This document shows, one piece after another, positions 7,798 through 14,691 of a stretch of DNA of 21,304 nucleotides. This stretch comes from CAZZNQ01 sp964655775 (GTDB taxonomy: Bacteria > Planctomycetota > Brocadiia > SM23-32). How positions within the stretch are numbered: position 1 is the stretch's first letter; each line of letters starts with the position of its first letter. The DNA lies in the NCBI GenBank assembly GCA_964655775.1, contig CAZZNQ010000070.1:1-21304 (forward strand), read 5' to 3'. A program made the translations under genes and the position numbers. The notes below the pieces were generated by a model. The model ran no database searches and was not told where the DNA came from. It saw only the letters and a list, made by a program, of their open reading frames with translations.

Positions 7798-9551
7798 CTT
7801 CGTCAGGAGCGGAGGCCCCCGCCGCGCCGGAGACACGCGTGCTGCTGATGGGCAACCCGAACGTCGGAAAGAGCGCCGTCTTCAGCCGCCTGACCGGCGC
7901 CCGCGTCATCGCGTCCAACTACCCCGGCACGACGGTGGGCTTCACCGAGGGCCGCATGCGGTTCGACGGACGCGACTGCCGCGTCATAGACGTGCCGGGA
8001 ACCTATACGCTGGAGCCGACCAGCCGAGCGGAGGAAGTGGCGGTCCGCATGCTCGAAACCGGCGATGTCGTCGTCAACGTGATCGATGCCACCAATCTCG
8101 AGCGTAACCTGAACCTCACGTTGCAGTTGCTCAAGCGGGGCATTCCCACGGTCGTCGCGCTGAACATGTGGGACGAGGCGACCGAGCACGGGATACGCAT
8201 CGATACGGAGGAGCTGGAGAACGCCCTGGGCGTGCCGGTGGTTGCCACCTGCGCCATCAGCGGAGAGGGGATGCTGGACCTGCAGCGCGCCCTTGCTCGC
8301 GCGCGAGAGGGAGCCCTCGATTTCGAAGACGAACAGCGCTGGCAGAAAGTCGGAGAGATAGTCGAGAAGGTTCAGCGCGTCGAGCACCACCATCCGACGA
8401 TCTGGCAGGAGCTTCAGCATGCGACCGTTCACCCGTGGATCGGGCCGGTGATCGCCCTGGTTGTGCTTGCCGTCTCGTTCGAGGTGGTGCGTTTCGTGGG
8501 TGAGGGGCTGATCACCTACGTCGCGGACCCCGCCTTCAACCGACTCTGGATGCCGGTTGTTGAGCGGATATCCGGCCTGCTGGGCGGCTCGGGATTCCTT
8601 CACGATCTGGTAGTCGGGCGACTGGCGGAAGGCCAGACCGACATGAGCACATCCTTCGGCCTCTTGACCAGCGGGCTCTATATCCCGCTGGCCGCGGTGC
8701 TCCCCTACGTCCTCGCGTTTTACGTGGTTCTGGGGGTATTGGAGGACAGCGGCTACCTGCCGAGGCTCGGTGTGCTGGTAGACAACGTGCTGCACCGCGT
8801 GGGTCTGCACGGGCTGTCGGTGGTGCCCATGCTGCTTGGGCTGGGATGCAACGTGCCGGGTGCGCTGGCGCTACGGGTGCTGGAGACGCGCAAGGAGCGC
8901 TTCATCGGTGCGACCTTGCTCGCGGTCGCCGTGCCGTGCATGGCACAGACGGCGATGATTGCCGCGCTGCTGGGCGAGTATGGGATGCGCGGATTCCTGC
9001 CGGTGCTGGGCACGCTGTTTTTGCTCTGGGTGACGCTGGGCACCATCCTGAACAAGGTCTGCCGGGGCACAACGCCGGAGATACTCGTGGACATCCCTCC
9101 CTACCGTGTTCCCTACTGGAGCGCACTGGTCAAAAAGCTGGGGATGCGGATGAGCGGCTTTGTCCGGGAGGCGATGCCGTTTGTTCTGCTGGGCGTGCTG
9201 ATTGTGAACCTGCTTCAGCAGACGGGCTCGGGCCGCGTCATGCAAGTCGTCTTCCGCCCCGTGGTCACCAGGGTCTTTGGCCTGCCGGCCGAGGCGATAG
9301 GCGCGCTTTTCATGGGCGTCCTCAGAAAGGACGTGGCGGTCGGCATGCTCACTCCCCTCGGACTGGGTCTCAAGCAGTCCATCGTCGCCAGCGTAGTCCT
9401 CACGGCGTACTTCCCCTGTGCCGCCACCTTCGTGGTCCTGTTCCGCGAGTTGGGCCTCCGCGACATGCTCAAGGCCACCGCGATTATGCTGACGGTAGCT
9501 TTCTCGGTCGGCGGGCTTCTGAACCTGGTTATGACCGGCCTGGGCATGTAG
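7794..9551 (+). CDS. feoB: FeoB ferrous iron transporter (GTPase-permease)
   Basis: An inner membrane Fe(II) transporter of 585 residues. The N-terminal G domain has G1 GNPNVGKS (20-27), a G2 Thr within YPGTTVG (43-49), G3 DVPG (66-69) and G4 NMWD (124-127). A helical GDI-like spacer follows (about 180-210, HHHPTIWQELQHA), then a polytopic membrane region with the two repeated gate segments: LGLGCNVPGALALRVLE with VPCMAQ, and the later YFPCAATFVVLFRELG, both with conserved Cys. ATG 7794 is preceded by GGAAGGGG. At 585 residues it is shorter than the usual roughly 650-770, which suggests trimmed loops or terminal helices. No feoC follows; the next gene is convergent and 13 bases away, with no visible terminator between. 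Confidence 0.96.
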   Translation: MTSSGAEAPAAPETRVLLMGNPNVGKSAVFSRLTGARVIASNYPGTTVGFTEGRMRFDGRDCRVIDVPGTYTLEPTSRAEEVAVRMLETGDVVVNVIDATNLERNLNLTLQLLKRGIPTVVALNMWDEATEHGIRIDTEELENALGVPVVATCAISGEGMLDLQRALARAREGALDFEDEQRWQKVGEIVEKVQRVEHHHPTIWQELQHATVHPWIGPVIALVVLAVSFEVVRFVGEGLITYVADPAFNRLWMPVVERISGLLGGSGFLHDLVVGRLAEGQTDMSTSFGLLTSGLYIPLAAVLPYVLAFYVVLGVLEDSGYLPRLGVLVDNVLHRVGLHGLSVVPMLLGLGCNVPGALALRVLETRKERFIGATLLAVAVPCMAQTAMIAALLGEYGMRGFLPVLGTLFLLWVTLGTILNKVCRGTTPEILVDIPPYRVPYWSALVKKLGMRMSGFVREAMPFVLLGVLIVNLLQQTGSGRVMQVVFRPVVTRVFGLPAEAIGALFMGVLRKDVAVGMLTPLGLGLKQSIVASVVLTAYFPCAATFVVLFRELGLRDMLKATAIMLTVAFSVGGLLNLVMTGLGM

Positions 9552-9564
9552 GGCCTAAGTGCCG

Positions 9565-10770
9565 TCATCCGAACGCCGAGAGGGCGGCCCGCACGGCGTC
9601 GAGCCGGCCCGCGCGCAGGTCGTCGAGCACCCCACGCAGCTCCGCCTCGATCTCCTTGCAGAAAGCCACCGGCGCGCCGTTCCGGACATGCTGCAGGTGC
9701 TCGCGGTATGGCTGAAGAAGGGCGTCGTCCAGTTGCTGCAGGCTCCGACCTTCCAGCGCCGAGATGGGTATTACGGGCGCATCCGGCGGGAGATATCGGG
9801 GCAGCACCACGGGCTCGTCTCCGGCGACAAGGTCCATCTTGTTGGCGACAGCGATGACGCGCGCACCCGGTCTCAGCCCTTTCAGCCCCGTTGGGGACGG
9901 GCCTTCATTGCCACGGCCGTCGAAGACGAGCACGGCCACATCGCATCGGCTCGCCGCCTCGGCGCTGCGGCGGGTGGCGAGCGCCTCCACCTGATGATCC
10001 GTGCGCCGAATGCCGGCCGTATCAACTATCTCGAAAGGCACACCTCGGACGGAGACCGTCGCCGAGACGGTGTCGCGCGTGGTTCCGGGCTCATGGTGGA
10101 CGATGGCCCTGTCCTCGCCGGAAAGGGCGTTCAAGAGCGTCGACTTCCCAACGTTCGGGGGTCCGAGCAGGGCGACCATCGGCGGCTCCACGAGGGCCCG
10201 GCCGAGTCGGGAGCGGCCGAGCACCTCTTCCAGCAGACGTTCGCATTCCCCCGGGCTCCTGTCCTCGACCAGTGTATATGCCTCGCGGAGTGCCGCCTCC
10301 AGCGCGCCGTCCAATTGGTGCAGCAGCATGACGGCCCCCAGCCGAGTGGGAATACCTCGGAGCAGCCGCTCGGCGGTCCGTCGGATCTGCCGAGGAGAGA
10401 GCGCTACGTCCGCCGATGGCTGGCCTCCCTCGTCTTCGTCCGCCATCCGCGCCCCCGCTTCGCCCAGGCATCGCAGCACGCTCCGGACGGCGACGGCCCC
10501 GCCGTGGCAGTTCACCTCGAAGTAGTCCTGCTCCGTGTCGCGGTCGCGCGGGTGGTAGTGGGCTACGATCACCTCGTCTACAGTCTCCTCGTCCCACCGG
10601 ATGGTGCCGTGGGCGATGCGTCCGGGTGCGAGCTCGGCGGCACTTCTGGCCGTTCCGCAGAAGACGGAATCGAGAATGCGGACGGCGTCCGGTCCCTCGA
10701 GGGCGATCACGCCGATTCCGCCTTCACCGGGTGCGGTTAGTGGCCGGGCTACGGTTTCTGGCTGTCTCAT
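9565..10770 (-). CDS. MnmE-like GTPase (divergent, truncated tRNA-modification GTPase family member)
   Basis: This 401-residue protein has the MnmE domain order. An N-terminal tetrahydrofolate-binding-like domain carries PGEGGIGVIALEG near residue 15 and EVNCHGG near 85-91. A helical segment follows, then a G domain with G1 GPPNVGKS (203-210), TTRDT, DTAG (about 250), NKMD (310-313) and SALEG. Genuine MnmE, about 455 residues, carries a GEFT.RAFLNGK.DL motif after the N-domain and ends in CxGK, whose Cys is needed for tRNA wobble-uridine modification. Here the first motif is replaced by an Asp/Glu/Gly-rich stretch, and the protein ends AALSAFG with no Cys motif. I start at ATG 10770 because homology begins there; an open frame to 10839 exists. 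It may be a derived MnmE or a paralogue with another role, so I give no symbol. Confidence 0.85.
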   Translation of the reverse strand: MRQPETVARPLTAPGEGGIGVIALEGPDAVRILDSVFCGTARSAAELAPGRIAHGTIRWDEETVDEVIVAHYHPRDRDTEQDYFEVNCHGGAVAVRSVLRCLGEAGARMADEDEGGQPSADVALSPRQIRRTAERLLRGIPTRLGAVMLLHQLDGALEAALREAYTLVEDRSPGECERLLEEVLGRSRLGRALVEPPMVALLGPPNVGKSTLLNALSGEDRAIVHHEPGTTRDTVSATVSVRGVPFEIVDTAGIRRTDHQVEALATRRSAEAASRCDVAVLVFDGRGNEGPSPTGLKGLRPGARVIAVANKMDLVAGDEPVVLPRYLPPDAPVIPISALEGRSLQQLDDALLQPYREHLQHVRNGAPVAFCKEIEAELRGVLDDLRAGRLDAVRAALSAFG

Positions 10771-10819
10771 CGTCGCGGGAATCCGGGGAGGTATGGCGCG
10801 CGCACGACGCGTCGCAGGC

Positions 10820-10847
10820 TTGACGCCCAACACCCCCATTCTATACT
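10820..10847 (+). promoter_or_regulatory. Sigma-70 promoter of the DAHP synthase gene
   Basis: TTGACG (10820-10825), a 16-base spacer and TATACT (10842-10847); both hexamers are identical to those of the fur promoter. Transcription should start near 10854, giving a leader of about 45 bases before the GTG start at 10899. Confidence 0.68.
10838..10843 (-). promoter_or_regulatory. Possible -10 box of the MnmE-like gene
   Basis: On the minus strand TAGAAT lies here, overlapping by 2 bases the -10 of the opposite-facing DAHP synthase promoter. A weak -35 (GTGAAC at 17 bases) precedes it. The same TAGAAT hexamer occurs in front of mutS2 and the PEGA gene. Transcription from about 10831 would favour the 10770 start codon. 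Confidence 0.3.
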
Positions 10848-10898
10848 ATCGTAACTGGGCGTTCACCGTTAGACATTGCAGACCAGAGAGGGGCAGGC

Positions 10899-11921
10899 GT
10901 GATAGTCATCTTGAGAAGAGGGGCGACCGAGGAACAGCTTCAGCGCGTGGTCTCCGCCATCGAAGAGTCGGGGTTGGGCGCCCATGTATCGGCCGGGGAA
11001 GAGCGCACGATCGTGGGGGTGATCGGCACTTCCCAGGAGACCCGCCCGCACCTGATCGAGCTTTTCCAGGGGATGCCTTTCGTGGACCGCGTCGTCCCCG
11101 TGCTCAAGCCGTACAAGTTGGTCAGCATGGAGGCGCGTGTCGAGCGCTCCGTGGTGTCGGTGGGCGGCGTACCGGTCGGGGAAGGGCACTTCACCGTCAT
11201 TGCCGGGCCCTGTGCCGTGGAGAGCGAAGACCAGATGCTGGGTGCCGCTCGTATCGCGCGTGAGGGCGGCGCGAGAATACTCCGCGGCGGCGCGTACAAA
11301 CCCCGCACTTCTCCCTATGACTTCCGCGGCCTGGGGGAGGATGGGCTGAAGATCCTGGCCGCAGCACGCGACGAGGTGGGACTGCCCGTGGTTACCGAGG
11401 CACGGGCGGCCGACCACGTGGAGCTTGTGGTCCGTTACGCCGACGGCGTGCAGATCGGCGCCCGGAACATGCAGAACTTCGACCTGCTCACCGAGGCGGG
11501 GCGCTGCGGCCTGCCCGTGCTTCTGAAGAGGGGGCTGTCCGCGACGGTGGAAGAGTGGCTGCAGGCGGCCGAGTACATTGCCAGCGCCGGCAACACGGAC
11601 ATCATCCTCTGCGAGCGGGGCATCCGTACATTCGAGACGGCGGTTCGATTCACGCAGGACCTGGGCATTGTGCCGGTGGTCAAGGAGTTCTCGCACCTTC
11701 CTATCATCGTCGATCCTTCGCACGCGAGCGGGCGCAGGCACCTGGTTCCGCCCATGTGCCGGGCGGCCGTTGCGGTCGGGGCGGACGGCCTGCTGGTGGA
11801 GGTGCATCCCAGCCCGGATTCCGCACTGTGCGACGCGGCGCAGCAACTGCGTCGGGAGCAGTTCGTAGAGGTCATGCACCAGTTGCGCGACGTGGCCGCC
11901 GCAATGGGCCTGCAGATGTGA
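10899..11921 (+). CDS. aroF: 3-deoxy-7-phosphoheptulonate synthase (DAHP synthase, Thermotoga type with FLR domain)
   Basis: This enzyme condenses phosphoenolpyruvate and erythrose 4-phosphate, the first step of the shikimate pathway to aromatic amino acids. The protein is 340 residues. A ferredoxin-like regulatory domain (about 1-70, MIVILRRGATEEQLQRVV) is followed by a TIM-barrel catalytic domain with GPCAVES (103-109), RGGAYKPRTSPYDFRG, QIGARNMQNF and DPSHASGRR. The expected metal ligands are C105, H275, E301 and D312; each lies 3 residues after its counterpart in the Thermotoga maritima enzyme (C102, H272, E298, D309), so it should be active. The N-terminal domain is the site of Tyr/Phe feedback inhibition in that family. 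The GTG start follows an AGAGAGGGG ribosome site and has its own promoter. The symbol varies between species (aroF, aroG, aroA). Confidence 0.95.
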   Translation: MIVILRRGATEEQLQRVVSAIEESGLGAHVSAGEERTIVGVIGTSQETRPHLIELFQGMPFVDRVVPVLKPYKLVSMEARVERSVVSVGGVPVGEGHFTVIAGPCAVESEDQMLGAARIAREGGARILRGGAYKPRTSPYDFRGLGEDGLKILAAARDEVGLPVVTEARAADHVELVVRYADGVQIGARNMQNFDLLTEAGRCGLPVLLKRGLSATVEEWLQAAEYIASAGNTDIILCERGIRTFETAVRFTQDLGIVPVVKEFSHLPIIVDPSHASGRRHLVPPMCRAAVAVGADGLLVEVHPSPDSALCDAAQQLRREQFVEVMHQLRDVAAAMGLQM

Positions 11922-11941
11922 TTTGCAGGCGCTGCGTTTAA

Positions 11942-11962
11942 CTGACGGGCGGGGCCCGTCGG
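11942..11962 (+). other. GC-rich hairpin between DAHP synthase and M16 protease genes
   Basis: GACGGGC (11944-11950) and GCCCGTC (11954-11960) form a perfect 7-bp stem around a GGG loop; an outer T-G wobble and a C-G pair extend it to 9 bp. No T-tract follows, so it is not a standard intrinsic terminator. It could attenuate read-through, protect an RNA end or be incidental. Confidence 0.4.
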
Positions 11963-11986
11963 GTCCATCTACCCGGGAGACACCGG

Positions 11987-13312
11987 ATGCTCGGTCGTTA
12001 CCGCCTTGCTGTCTTGGACAACGGGGTGCGCGTGCTCGGAGTCGAGAACGCGGACCTGCATTCCTTCGTCATGTCCACACACGTTCATGCCGGGCCGCGG
12101 TTCGAGACGGACGGCCAGGCCGGCCTCACGCACCTGCTGGAACACATGCTGTTTCAGGGCTCCGAGCATTACCCGGACTCCAAGGCCATCATGCGAGGCA
12201 TCGAGAACCTCGGGGGCGTCATTGACGGCGGGACATACCCCGAGTACCTCAGCGCAGCCGTGGGCGTGCATCGCAAACACTGGCGGGCGGCAGTGGACGT
12301 CGCCTGCGACGTGCTGCTGAGCCCGCGTTTCGACCCGCTCGAGATACGGCAGGAGCGGCTCATCATCTCCCAGGAGCTTTCCCCCCACCGGGACGCCGAA
12401 GGGCGCGTCATCAGCGCAACGGAGCTGGCCCATTGCATGCGCTTCAAGGAGAAGCTGAGCGAATCCGGCATGCGAGGAAGCACGCAGCTACTGGCGACGT
12501 TCGACCGGCGGGCGCTGTGCGAACACTACGGGAGGCACTTCCGGGGCGGCAGCATAGTGGTCTGCCTGAGCGGCGGGTTCGACTTCGACGAGGTCCTCGG
12601 CGCTGTCTCGGAGCGCCTGTCCGGCTTCGCAGAAGGCTCGGTTGTCCGGGCCGGTCTGCGACTTCCTCCCGCTGAGCCGGATGGGAACCGGTGCCTGTTC
12701 CGCCATACCGAAGCGCAGCCGGTCTGCGAGGTCGTGCTCTCGTATCCCGCCCCAAGCATCCGTGAGCAGGCATTCGACGCGTGCCTGGCCGTCTCGCACC
12801 TTCTGGGAGGGAGCATGAGTTCCCGCCTGTTCACGCAGGTGCGCGAAGAACAGGGGCTGGCCTATGAGGTGGAGAGCCACCTGCAGGGGTATTCGGACAC
12901 GGGGTCGCTGGACTGCTTCCTCAGCGTCGACGCCGAGAACGTGGTGGAGGCTGTGAAGGCGGTGCTGGCCGTTGTGCGTGAAGTTGGGCGGGGCGGCCTG
13001 GAGGCCGACGAACTGGCGCGCTACAAGGAGGGCGTTCGGTGCGGAGTGGAGATGCTCTGCGACCGCGCGGCGCCGCTGGCGGATTGGTTCGGCAAGCGGC
13101 AACTGTTGCTGGGGTCGTCCCGGGCGGGCACCCCGGAGGAGTACGTGCGGGCGCATGAGGCGTTGACCCTGGAGGATCTGGCCGAAAGCGCACGTCGGAT
13201 GTTCGAGGAGAGTCCGGCGGACCTGATCGTGGTCGGTCCGTTCGGCGGCGAATCAGAGAGCGCCCTGCGGGAGGTGTTTCCCGCCGTCGAGGTGCGGCCT
13301 ACGCCGCGCTGA
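11987..13312 (+). CDS. M16 family zinc metallopeptidase
   Basis: A 441-residue protein with the inverted zinc-binding motif of the M16 (pitrilysin/processing peptidase) family. H49-L-L-E52-H53 provides two His ligands and the catalytic Glu, and E130 sits 77 residues after H53 in the ExxxxxxE pattern (E123/E130) that supplies the third ligand. The second, inactive-type half contains the 'LLGGSMSSRLFTQVREEQGLAYEV' signature (about residues 270-294), where the Arg/Tyr pair helps bind substrate. The length matches a single-chain YmxG/PqqF-like half rather than full pitrilysin. No signal peptide is visible, so it is probably cytoplasmic. ATG 11987 follows a GGGAG ribosome site. It lies 65 bases after the DAHP synthase and may share its transcript. 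The natural substrate is unknown. Confidence 0.93.
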   Translation: MLGRYRLAVLDNGVRVLGVENADLHSFVMSTHVHAGPRFETDGQAGLTHLLEHMLFQGSEHYPDSKAIMRGIENLGGVIDGGTYPEYLSAAVGVHRKHWRAAVDVACDVLLSPRFDPLEIRQERLIISQELSPHRDAEGRVISATELAHCMRFKEKLSESGMRGSTQLLATFDRRALCEHYGRHFRGGSIVVCLSGGFDFDEVLGAVSERLSGFAEGSVVRAGLRLPPAEPDGNRCLFRHTEAQPVCEVVLSYPAPSIREQAFDACLAVSHLLGGSMSSRLFTQVREEQGLAYEVESHLQGYSDTGSLDCFLSVDAENVVEAVKAVLAVVREVGRGGLEADELARYKEGVRCGVEMLCDRAAPLADWFGKRQLLLGSSRAGTPEEYVRAHEALTLEDLAESARRMFEESPADLIVVGPFGGESESALREVFPAVEVRPTPR

Positions 13313-13336
13313 AAGCCCAGCCACAAACGGATTTGC

Positions 13337-13365
13337 TTGACAGAACCGGGTGACTTGTGTAGCAT
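13337..13365 (+). promoter_or_regulatory. Promoter of tRNA-Asp
   Basis: A perfect -35 TTGACA (13337-13342), a 17-base spacer and TAGCAT (13360-13365). Transcription would begin near 13372, about 9 bases before the mature 5' end of the tRNA. Confidence 0.7.
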
Positions 13366-13380
13366 AGCGCGCAAAGCAGT

Positions 13381-13458
13381 GGGGGCGTAGCTCAACTTGG
13401 TTAGAGCGTCGGACTGTCGATCCGAAGGTTGGGAGTTCAAGTCTCCTCGCCCTCGCCA
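13381..13458 (+). tRNA. tRNA-Asp (anticodon GUC)
   Basis: The full cloverleaf can be drawn. The acceptor stem GGGGGCG pairs with CGCCCTC (one G-U at position 2-71). The D stem is GCTC/GAGC with a loop containing GG. The anticodon stem is TCGGA/TCCGA around loop CTGTCGA, anticodon GTC at 13416-13418. The variable loop is AGGTT. The T arm is GGGAG-TTCAAGT-CTCCT. The discriminator base is G, as expected for Asp, and CCA is encoded (13456-13458). It stands as a single-gene unit with its own promoter and terminator. Confidence 0.97.
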
Positions 13459-13460
13459 TT

Positions 13461-13494
13461 AACGGGCACTCGTTCTGCGGGTGCCCGTTTTCTT
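13461..13494 (+). terminator. Intrinsic terminator of tRNA-Asp
   Basis: AACGGGCAC (13461-13469) and GTGCCCGTT (13481-13489) form a perfect 9-bp stem with an 11-base loop, followed by TTTTCTT. It begins 2 bases after the tRNA CCA end, so it clearly ends the tRNA transcript. Confidence 0.88.
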
Positions 13495-13548
13495 ATGCTC
13501 CGGGACCCGCCTTATTCACAGAATGTAGATTTCGGCGCAAGATTAGCG

Positions 13549-13577
13549 TTGACAAGCACCTGGTTCTGCGTGATACT
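13549..13577 (+). promoter_or_regulatory. Promoter of the LPP20-like lipoprotein genes
   Basis: A perfect TTGACA (13549-13554), a 17-base spacer and GATACT (13572-13577). The start would be near 13584. The leader contains the inverted repeat GCGCCAG (13589-13595)/CTGGCGC (13614-13620), then the ribosome site region of the first lipoprotein gene. Confidence 0.68.
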
Positions 13578-13653
13578 GGAACCATTGGGCGCCAGGGACT
13601 AAGAGCCCGAGGGCTGGCGCGAGGGGGCTGGAATAGACATGGGAGGCGTAATA

Positions 13654-14094
13654 GTGGCACACCTAAGAATCGTCGGCGCCGTGCTGGTCACTCTCCTGAT
13701 CGTTTGCCTGTCGGCTTGTGCCGGGACTGCGGAGATTGAGCCCGCCAGTGTCGTGCTGCTCGCTTCCGGTCAGGGAAAGGCTTCAGCGTCCGCCGAAACG
13801 GCGTTCGAGAAGAAGGCGAGCGCCATTGAGGCCGCAACTGCGGTTGCGATGGCGAGGCTGACGGAGAGGATCAACGGCATCTACGTTCAGCGTGTAGTGG
13901 AAGTGAAGGACTTCGAGTTCGCGGGGGAACGGGTGGAAGCCCGTACCAAGGGTGCACTTGCCGGTGTCCGCATCGTGCAGGCAGATTACGATGAGGAGAA
14001 TGCGGTTGCAGAAGTGACGGTGAAGATCGAGGTCGGCGCAGACGGCAAGCCGATTCTGCCTGAGGGGGCTTCGATGGTTTTCCCGCCGTATTGA
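13654..14094 (+). CDS. Small LPP20-like lipoprotein (first of three)
   Basis: A 146-residue exported protein. The N terminus MAHLRIVGAVLVTLLIVCLSAC is a lipoprotein signal with lipobox LSAC; Cys becomes the acylated first residue of the mature protein. The mature part shows the LPP20-domain pattern: an Ala-rich helix with many AA..A repeats (EIEAATAVAMARLTERING-like), a 'V.V.D' strand, a G..GV strand and a final V.V.V strand. LPP20-domain proteins include Helicobacter LPP20 and the flagellar FlgP; function is otherwise unknown. I chose GTG 13654 because GGGAGG (13641-13646) lies 7 bases upstream and the signal peptide then has a normal basic n-region. ATG 13639, with GAGGGGG upstream, is the alternative and adds 5 residues. 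It has its own promoter. A 96-base gap with no evident structure separates it from the next gene. Confidence 0.78.
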   Translation: MAHLRIVGAVLVTLLIVCLSACAGTAEIEPASVVLLASGQGKASASAETAFEKKASAIEAATAVAMARLTERINGIYVQRVVEVKDFEFAGERVEARTKGALAGVRIVQADYDEENAVAEVTVKIEVGADGKPILPEGASMVFPPY

Positions 14095-14190
14095 CGTCTG
14101 GGCATCACCGGCGACTCGGCAGTCAGCTCCTCTGTCGAAGCCATTTGAGCGTACCTCACAGGAGTGAACCTTTGCGGAAAGGGTGGCGCA

Positions 14191-14622
14191 ATGAAGGTCA
14201 GAAGTAGTCTGGCGCTTATCGGTGTAAGTATGTTGCTGTTGGTGGGCTGTGTCGCTATGCCGGCCGTGCCGGGAGCCACGGTTGAGGACGGTATGGTCAT
14301 CTTCAAAGGCGAAGGCATGTCTGTGGTCGCCAAGGAAGGGGACCCGCTCTCGCTGGTCGAGGCCAAGACCGCAGCGGCCGTGATGGCGAAGGCGGATCTC
14401 CTTGAGACCATCAAGGGTGCGTTCGTCTCGAACAGGTCGGAAGTTCGCGATCTCATGTTCGAGAGCCAGCAGGCCATGGTCGTGGTGGAGGGCTTCCTCG
14501 CCCGGTCGGTGGTCACCTATGAAGAGCAGGCCAGAGGAGTGGAGCCGATGGTGGTGAAGGCGAAGGCAACACTCACCCTGAGCTGCGCGCAGATTGCCAT
14601 GCTCGAGAAGTACGCCGAGTAG
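14191..14622 (+). CDS. Small LPP20-like lipoprotein (second of three)
   Basis: A 143-residue lipoprotein. The signal MKVRSSLALIGVSMLLLVGC ends in lipobox LVGC. The mature domain resembles the preceding protein in layout: a start strand (MVIFKGEGMSVV), an Ala-rich helix (LVEAKTAAAVMAKADLLETIKG), a 'VRDLMFE' strand, a 'VVEGFLARSVV' strand and a closing VKAKATLTLS strand. This is an LPP20-like fold, diverged from its neighbour in sequence. ATG 14191 follows AAGGGTGG; an in-frame GTG at 14164 would add 9 residues before the basic n-region and is less likely. It is probably transcribed with the first lipoprotein and ends 14 bases before a strong intrinsic terminator. Function is unknown. Confidence 0.77.
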   Translation: MKVRSSLALIGVSMLLLVGCVAMPAVPGATVEDGMVIFKGEGMSVVAKEGDPLSLVEAKTAAAVMAKADLLETIKGAFVSNRSEVRDLMFESQQAMVVVEGFLARSVVTYEEQARGVEPMVVKAKATLTLSCAQIAMLEKYAE

Positions 14623-14636
14623 CAGGCTGCATTCGG

Positions 14637-14676
14637 GGGGAGCGCCGCATTGTGCGGCGTTCCCCTTTCTTTTCTT
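14637..14676 (+). terminator. Intrinsic terminator after the second lipoprotein gene
   Basis: A 13-bp stem, 14637-14649 with 14653-14665, containing one G-T wobble and a TTG loop, is followed by TTTCTTTTCTT. The stem is GC-rich and very stable. The T-tract ends only 2 bases before the GGAG ribosome site (14679-14682) of the next gene. Confidence 0.88.
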
Positions 14677-14691
14677 GCGGAGCGGCGCCCC

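Noticed and set aside
9559..10740. 393-codon plus-strand frame opposite the MnmE-like gene
   Set aside because: Its translation has no recognisable domain, while the minus strand encodes all five GTPase motifs.
10771..10839. Upstream start at 10839 for the MnmE-like GTPase
   Set aside because: The extra 23 residues are Arg/Pro-rich without family similarity, and this ATG coincides with a likely -10 region.
14650..14691. TTG start at 14650 for the third lipoprotein
   Set aside because: It would be encoded within the terminator stem-loop and would put extra residues before a normal lipoprotein signal peptide.
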